From Heliopora coerulea (lineage: Eukaryota > Cnidaria > Anthozoa > Scleralcyonacea > Helioporidae): a stretch of DNA of 64,000 bases. Below, in pieces: positions 58,701-64,000 of the stretch. How positions within the stretch are numbered: the first letter of the stretch is position 1; every line of letters begins with the position of its first letter. The stretch is from contig JASJOG010000052.1 of NCBI GenBank assembly GCA_030142905.1, positions 1,631,001-1,695,000 of the forward strand, read 5' to 3'. Made by a program: the position numbers and the translations under genes. The notes below the pieces were generated by a model, which made no database searches, was not told the origin of the DNA, and saw only the letters and a program-made list of their open reading frames with translations.

Positions 58701-61700
58701 ATGGGACTTCCGTAATTATACTCTGGCTGAAAAAAAGACGACTTTTGTCCTAAAAGGGATATGTCAGGGTGGGAACGATTTAAATCCATCTTCAGGTCCG
58801 TTAACTCGAGCAATTTTGTACGTTGCGATTGTATTGTTGCGTGCAATAAACCCGTAACAGTGCATGCCGCAAAATATCCGCTTATGATTCGCTTAAGGTC
58901 ATCCTCGATGCTCTCATGTGTTCAACACATACGCGAAGATATCAATCGCGAGGCGCCAAGTCACAAGTGTAAACCGGCCTTGAACTCCTGACGGTGTACG
59001 ACCTACATTATTTTAAGTAAAAAGTTTAAAGGTTCATAACTGCCGTGACTGATCTCAAAGAATTCCACCGTTTCGAGCAAAGGCCCTTTGTCAGAGAAAG
59101 AAAAGTGTTCTGAAAGGAACGTTTGTTCTGAAAAGAACTCTGTTCTTTCTCTGACGAAGGGCCTTTGCTTGAAACGTTGGAACTCTTTGAGATCAGTCAC
59201 GGCAATTATCAATCTTTTAACTTTTTACCTTATTTATCATTGTCTGCACAGTATTCTATTTTTACAAGATTATTTTACTCTGTCGAATGCCGGATTATTT
59301 ATTCTGGTCAATGCCAGAATAATTTGCTGGCGATGAGAGATGTGGGGATGGAAAAGAGTTAATGAGTCTAACTTTAAAATGTTGTATTGGTCTCTCCTTA
59401 CCTTTCCTTCTACATGTATCTGCAAGTTTTCTCTTTTTAATCGGGTGTTTTCATTTTTCCTTCCCTTCATTTATTGCAGATATATGGCGCAGCAGTAACA
59501 GACAAAATTGATAACAAAGGAATTTTTACGAGAAGGTATTATAGACATGTAAGTGGAAATACTTTTTTAAGCTGTAACAGCAAATGAAATCACTCACTCA
59601 GGTGCTTAGAGTTTTGAAACTGTCGTTGCTTTCCAAAAAAGAAAGCTGAAATAAGGGCCGTTTCATATGCCGCGCAATCGTCGCATTTAATTCAGACGGA
59701 TTTAATGCGACGGTTATGCTACATAAAGTATGAAACGAGTTAAATTCCTGTGATAAATTAAATTCGCCAGAGACGTTTTGTCTGTCATGATCAGACTGAT
59801 AGAACGTCTAAAATGCGTGTTGGTTTCAGACGACGTCGTAACGTCGCATCGAATTAAATACGTAAATCATGATAAAATACTGTATGTTTTTTTCAGCCCA
59901 TGATTAAATGTTTTGTTCTTTGTCATGAGCATTGGTAGTTCTTATAAAATTGCTTGGAAAATGATTCAATTCGTGTGATATAAATGCGACAACTGTGTGA
60001 AGTATGAAACGACCCTTAGATATCTAAGTTCTTTAGGATATAAATACAGTAGAACCTGTATATAACGGCCACCCTCGGGACTTCAGAAACTGGCCGCTTA
60101 ATGCTGTTGGCCGATTAATACAGGATCACTAAAAATACTCGCTGGGCGTCGTCAAATGTCAGTTTCAATAGCGTGTCATACGACACTGCATTCAAGCAAA
60201 CAATAAGAAAATCAACGCTCTTTGAGGCGATCTTTACTTTCAACAAAGTTGCTAACTTGTAAATGTAGCGGTGCAATAAACGTAAAGTTATGAAAGGGTA
60301 CAATCAATTGTCTTTTGCTCTACTATGCAGTATTTCTGACTTACAGTTCACAACGACATACATCTCATTCCGTCATTTCATAGTTCTTACGTTCAACGTG
60401 GCGATAAAACGGAAATTTTGCTAAAGTAGCGTTGTTGGAAATAAAATTCAAACCAACAAGCAACGGAAAAGTCACTGTAAAGGGAAGCGCATTGAAAGTG
60501 GTGGAGGTTATGACCTGGAAATCTCGTACAAGTATACGTTTGGAAGCCATTTCTTCACAATCACACTGCTCAAGAACAAGCTATCTGAAAAAGTAATTTC
60601 AAGTAGAGCTAGAGGGAAGCAGATTCGAAACAAAAAATTTTTGCATCTCGTGATTTTGTACTGCAGCTCATTGCTGACATCTGGAAAAAATTGACCATAA
60701 TGAACGTTTAATTATAATCATTAGCATTGTCATTTCTATAATGAGATGGATCACTTCTTAATCACAATCAGACACAAGAAAATACTGCATGAAAAGACAT
60801 GTGGCTTTGGGTTTCCGTTTAAACACGGAGCGATCGCATAAGAAGAGGCTGAGTTTCTCAGCCTGTCAATTATGATTGAGGAAAGGTCGCATGTTATTGG
60901 TCAATTGAGTGCAGAGTAATTTCCGGTGGACGAATATCACGTTCAATTGAGGAGAATATAGGAGATGAATTTGTTTGCAACGACGTTGCTGCCTGGATAG
61001 TATTTTGCGCCTGTTGGCCATTTGAACTGTTTTGACTGAGCCAACAATCCAAGAGCAATTCCATCACTTCAATATTTCCTGCCGGTTTTCCGTTGGACAG
61101 CAACTGATTCCTCACGGTGTTGATCTTTTTACGTACTTCTACCAAGCGCCCTTCCTCATCGCGTTTGACTTCCATTTTGAAGCCGTAGTAGGCCTTGCTC
61201 TCTTTAATTGCACTTTCATACTTCTGGTAGTAGGCTTTATTGCGATCATACTTGCTAAGCCCCGCAGAAAGCGGAGTTGTGCTTTGCGCAGAGGTAGAAG
61301 TCCGAGCGGTTGGATGAGAGCAACCGAGCATATTTGTCACAAATGAATTTGAAAGTGGCGCCAGTTTTTGTTTATATTTATAATATTACAAGCTTCAAAT
61401 ATGCGCCAAAAAGAATACAGATGGCTATGACACATCGCGGACGTAATAAAATGTGAATCGTACCCAAACACTGCGCGGGTAGGATGACTATAAGTGAATG
61501 AAGATTCGCAGGACGTCTCGAATAATTATAATACGACGTATAACAACCAGGAAAATTAGTAAATGTGGCATGTTCAGCCATTTATTGCTTTATATATTGT
61601 TTAGCTGTATTTTAAAAACACATTTTAAAAGTATTTCCGTAAGCTTTAGGCTCTAGGACACGCTTGTGGAGCTCTACGCTGTCCAGTTTAGTCACGCTTC

Positions 61701-63695
61701 AAAGTATCCGCCATTTAGAAATATGCAACCGCCATACGAAGCCAGAAATGTGGGAGGAGCTTACCCTTTTATAGCGTCGCTCCGTGTTTAAGGGTGACCG
61801 CTTAATACAGGTAAAAAGAACAAAGAAAGACAAACATGGGACTGCTTAAGGGTGGCCGTGGCCGCTTAATAGAGGTAACAATTACAGCATGTGTATGGGC
61901 CAAAATTCGGGACTTTGAAAACTGGCCGCTCAGTAGAGGGTGGCCGCTTAATACAGGGCCGTTATATACAGGTTCCACTGTATCAAGTGAAAGTTCGATC
62001 GCGGGTAGGAATTCCTTTCGTCAAACTCGAAATTCTGTGAAAATTGTGTAAACCGATAAGTTTATTTTGCCGACAGAGTGTTTGTCTGTGACTAGGGTTC
62101 GATTCCGGTTCCGTGTAGTTATCTGATTAAAGTTACCTTGGTCACATGTGAGAAGAGTGTGGTCCAGTTTGACTCTACCAAATATCGCAGGTTTTCTCCG
62201 GGTACTCCAGTTTCCTCCGGTAGTAACACTGGACCCATGAGGGGTGGCCCTTACTGGGCCTCTAGGGAGAGCAGCTTAGGTAACTGACAGGGTTATCCAT
62301 TATAAATAGAGAAATTTTTCCTTTGTCTGTCTTCGTGGTATTTCTGCAGCAGCAACAGATCTCTGTTTCAGACTGTAGTTGTCTGCTTAGTTTGACATGC
62401 TGGGTTTTTGTTTTTCTAAAACTGGGATATTGACGAGCCGAAGAACTTCTTTTACAGCACTGTACTTTAAACTTTGGGACGTACATAAAAGATTTATCCA
62501 TGGTCAGCGATGACCTTTCAAGTGTGTTCATACTGGACAATTCACCAGGAGCTTACATGAATAACAAAGGTAGGAGGACCAATTGCTTTTCAAGGTATTT
62601 TAATTGATAAACCGGAAATCTTTGAACAGGGTTGGCGTCAGGGGGGCGGAGGGGCTGCAGCCGTCCTGCCGGGGAACCTTAGTCCCCCTGTTGGGGTCTT
62701 GTCACTGATGATAACACATTTATATTTTGTACGAACTATGAGTACTTGCTAATTGGTATAGCTAAGAAGTATAGTAGACTCTTTTCTTCGTGTTAAATCT
62801 AAAAGTAAAAAGTACACTTGTTTAGTACAGTAAGTTGATGGTTCCGACCTTTAAATAAGGAAATTATAAAGGGGGTGTAGTCCAGGGCCCCCTGGTTACA
62901 GTAGCCCCCCTGTCGGGGACGTTAGCCCCTGCGTCAAGGAATTCCTGGCTCCTCTACTTAAAGTGTTTTTTTAAATTCTTTTTTAGTTCTGTCGTAGTGG
63001 ATTTGTTTTATGAGTTTGCTTTATGCCTGCATTTGTTGTTCGTGTTTTTTTTCCACATGTTTTTATTTCCACTGTTTTTTCTACCACGTTTGTACAAAAG
63101 TTTTTACACATTTGCTATTCGCACATAAAAACCACAGGCAGCCTAGAACGTTGAGGCCAAACTACTGAAGTTTAGGGAACTGTTCTGTGTTTGTTTCTGG
63201 TCGCTGTGTAGCCGAAAACAGCTTCTCTGGTTATTAGTTTGGTGTTATTCTTATTATTGCTTCAATTGTTTTACATTCGTTCTTTTTATAAAAAAACAAC
63301 AACTAAAAAACCGGAAAAAACCAGTTCAAGTCCTCTGCCCAGTACTTCCACGGTATTTCAAGTTCGCTCACGTGGTGCCATTCAACGCGTCTGATTGGAT
63401 GATATACTTATGAATTATTAATGAGTTTGAGAAGTACATTTAGCTACAATGCCCCCCTCCTGTTGACATATGATTTCTGTGCTCTCAATAATCCTGGTAT
63501 AAGGCCGACATTAAACCGAGATACAACTCCGCCATCTTTATCCATTTAGATAACGCAATCCCTATAAAATCCTGGTTTGCAGATCCGTCCGACACGGCGC
63601 TGCTCAACATCCTTCCAATGCTTGACGCTCTCAGATTCACCACCGATGTTCGCTCAATTCTCAGTCGTAACCTTCACAACTACGCACCGTGGTGA
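52798..63695 (+). CDS. CTDNEP1: CTD nuclear envelope phosphatase 1 (Dullard)
   Basis: Nine coding exons: 52798-53058, 54544-54610, 56121-56187, 56560-56611, 57529-57600, 58368-58412, 59480-59548, 62458-62569 and 63550-63695, all in phase. The first ATG gives 296 residues. ATGs at 52930 (MEPYMALK) or 52945 (MALKSFKE) give about 252 or 247, close to the 244 of human, and are the more likely starts. An N-terminal hydrophobic membrane-anchoring helix ([15 protein letters not shown]) precedes the HAD-type phosphatase domain. Its motif is [11 protein letters not shown] (nucleophile Asp and general acid Asp), then [55 protein letters not shown] and a C-terminus [14 protein letters not shown]. The family dephosphorylates lipin at the ER/nuclear membrane with CNEP1R1 and also restrains BMP signalling. 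Confidence 0.95.
55130..55260. repeat. GC-rich fragment with self-complementary 'GGGGGCATGCTCCCCC'
   Basis: In a CTDNEP1 intron: 'GAGGGGGGACAATTAGGCAC', 'GCGAGCACCAAAGGCGTGAG' and a perfect palindrome GGGGGCATGCTCCCCC at about 55220-55235. Its composition is unlike the flanks, so it is probably an inserted repeat fragment. Confidence 0.55.
59018..59268. mobile_element. Foldback element (GCAAAGGCCCTTTGTCAGAG family), copy B
   Basis: Arms 'AAGTTTAAAGGTTCATAACT...GATCTCAAAGAATTCC...AAAGGCCCTTTGTCAGAG' and the inverted copy (59138-59225), with CTGACGA at 59151 and GAAAC at 59171 on the plus strand. It shares the 'TTACCTTATTTATCATTGTC' flank type with copy A at 34.4 kb. It lies in a CTDNEP1 intron. 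Confidence 0.8.
59268..59362 (+). repeat. 'CTGGCTAACG' interspersed repeat, copy 5
   Basis: TTTTACTCTGTCGAATGCCG..., then TTATTCTGGTCAATGCCAG and GGGATGGAAAAGAGTTAATG. Strongly diverged. As at 33.4 kb it directly follows a foldback carrying the hammerhead-like core. Confidence 0.5.
59653..60018. mobile_element. MITE with TIR AAGGGYCGTTTCATA
   Basis: The left end TAAGGGCCGTTTCATATG and right end GTATGAAACGACCCTTAG are inverted copies. TAA/TTA at the borders suits a three-base target duplication of the PIF/Harbinger type (inference). Internal blocks 'GTCGCATTTAATTC' recur in both directions. No ORF. Confidence 0.75.
60823..61787 (-). mobile_element. TTAA-flanked element nested in the pogo-like element
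   Basis: TTAA at 60819-60822 and 61788-61791 flank the inverted ends ACACGGAGCGATCGC and the complement of GCGTCGCTCCGTGT (10 of 10, then diverging). A TTAA duplication is the hallmark of piggyBac-type insertion, although the ends do not start with the usual CCC. Length 965 bp. It carries a single ORF on the minus strand. Confidence 0.7.
60894..61331 (-). CDS. Unknown 145-residue ORF carried by the TTAA-flanked element
   Basis: ATG at 61331 to TAA at 60894. The protein starts [16 protein letters not shown], has a Ser/Thr-rich leader of about 25 residues, then a charged helical-looking block ([40 protein letters not shown]). A leucine-rich segment [15 protein letters not shown] follows, then a Gln/Asn/Ser-rich tail. 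No transposase motif and no domain I recognise. An upstream in-frame extension without ATG ([12 protein letters not shown]) exists, so a spliced 5' exon is possible. Its codons look protein-like compared with the flanks. It could be an accessory or DNA-binding protein of the transposon, a transposase remnant, or captured host sequence. Confidence 0.4.
   Translation of the reverse strand: MLGCSHPTARTSTSAQSTTPLSAGLSKYDRNKAYYQKYESAIKESKAYYGFKMEVKRDEEGRLVEVRKKINTVRNQLLSNGKPAGNIEVMELLLDCWLSQNSSNGQQAQNTIQAATSLQTNSSPIFSSIERDIRPPEITLHSIDQ
62078..62248 (+). mobile_element. tRNA-derived SINE, copy 2
   Basis: GGTTCGATTCCGGTTCC (B box) then TTATCTGATTAAAGTTACC, GTCACATGTGAGAAGAGTG, TTTCCTCCGGTAGTAACAC: the same body as copy 1 at 50.8 kb, with a 5'-truncated head. 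It lies in the CTDNEP1 intron before exon 8. Confidence 0.8.
62630..62960 (-). mobile_element. GC-rich 'CCCCCTGT' interspersed element, copy 2
   Basis: Reverse orientation of the 42.2 kb element: GGAGGGGCTGCAGCC and CCTTAGTCCCCCTGTTGGGG at the left, TAAGGAAATTATAAAGGGGG, AGCCCCCCTGTCGGGGACGT and GGAATTCCTGGCTCC at the right. It lies in the last CTDNEP1 intron. Confidence 0.75.
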
Positions 63696-64000
63696 CGTCA
63701 TCAGTCACGTGATTGTCAGATCAAGGGACAGTGAAGGAAAGCTCCGTCAGACATTCGCAATGATTTTTAAACGACGGACTCGAGGCGCTCGCTCTGATAG
63801 CTTAGAAAAATCTTGAGTACCCATGCTTTCACAATGGTCTGGCTGCAAGAAAAGAGTCTGTGACTAGTTTAATGGAATACAGTAAATGTTCCGTACTGGA
63901 GGTTTGAGCAATGTTATAGCAGCAGTATCATCACTATTTTCTAAGATATTGCCGATTAAAATTTGTAAATTGATTTTTAATCTAGGTGCTCTACAGAGGC
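63696..64000 (+). other. CTDNEP1 3' flank
   Basis: Presumed 3' UTR. No canonical AATAAA before the window ends and no further exon seen. Confidence 0.4.

Larger units (their letters stand above)
60047..61980. mobile_element. pogo/Tigger-like non-autonomous DNA transposon, interrupted
   Basis: The 5' end CAGTAGAACCTGTATATAAC and the 3' end, whose complement is CAGTGGAACCTGTATATAAC, are flanked by TA at 60045-60046 and 61981-61982. Subterminal 'GGCCGCTTAATACAGG' blocks occur at both ends and internally. TIR sequence and TA target are typical of the pogo/Tigger group. No transposase is present. It is split by a TTAA-flanked element at 60823-61787. Confidence 0.8.

Noticed and set aside
61378..61581. 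Hydrophobic reverse-strand ORF starting MAEHATFTN in the TTAA element
   Set aside because: Could be a 5' exon of the nested ORF, but no donor/acceptor pair joining them in phase was found.

Overview
The window is animal nuclear DNA, AT-rich, with many short exons bounded by GT/AG splice sites, long introns and dense small transposons. The gene repertoire (REV1, CTDNEP1, LRRC23, a CAD/DFFB nuclease, a raftlin-family protein and a Death-HEPN-NACHT protein) together with the style of the repeats points to a cnidarian, most likely a stony coral. That assignment is inference; nothing here fixes the species.

Layout. At 1-494 there is a 24-bp tandem repeat followed by the terminal exon of a plus-strand gene that enters from the left. 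A minus-strand leucine-rich-repeat gene starts at 6571 and runs left to at least 1377. It is divergent from an intronless raftlin-family gene (7250-8470, plus). A dead Tc1-like transposon (9637-10651) and a decayed antisense LINE (about 12.5-15.7 kb) separate these from a two-exon Death-HEPN-NACHT gene (15814-21559, plus). A broken secreted-type ORF lies at 22.9 kb. The caspase-activated DNase gene DFFB (23485-28168, plus) follows. LRRC23 (35820-29574, minus, 11 coding exons) and REV1 (36079-50689, plus, 15 coding exons) share a 258-bp divergent start region. CTDNEP1 (52798-63695, plus, 9 coding exons) closes the window, and one of its introns holds a nest of DNA transposons, including a TTAA-flanked element with an unknown 145-codon ORF. 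For the complete genes I followed splice phase exon by exon and the reading frame closes; the exceptions are flagged.

Functions. DFFB fragments chromatin in apoptosis, the Death-HEPN-NACHT protein looks like an innate-immune or cell-death STAND sensor, REV1 performs translesion synthesis, CTDNEP1 is a nuclear-envelope/ER phosphatase acting on lipin, and LRRC23 is a ciliary radial-spoke protein. They form no single pathway, but the STAND gene and the apoptotic nuclease are same-strand neighbours.

The most unusual non-genic signal is a recurring hammerhead-like core (CTGANGA, one base, hairpin, GAAA) in at least six unrelated-looking repeats, several of them long foldbacks inside introns. Other repeats include tRNA-derived SINEs, a five-copy 'CTGGCTAACG' family, a GC-rich 'CCCCCTGT' family, and long strand-biased microsatellites in both LRRC23 and REV1.
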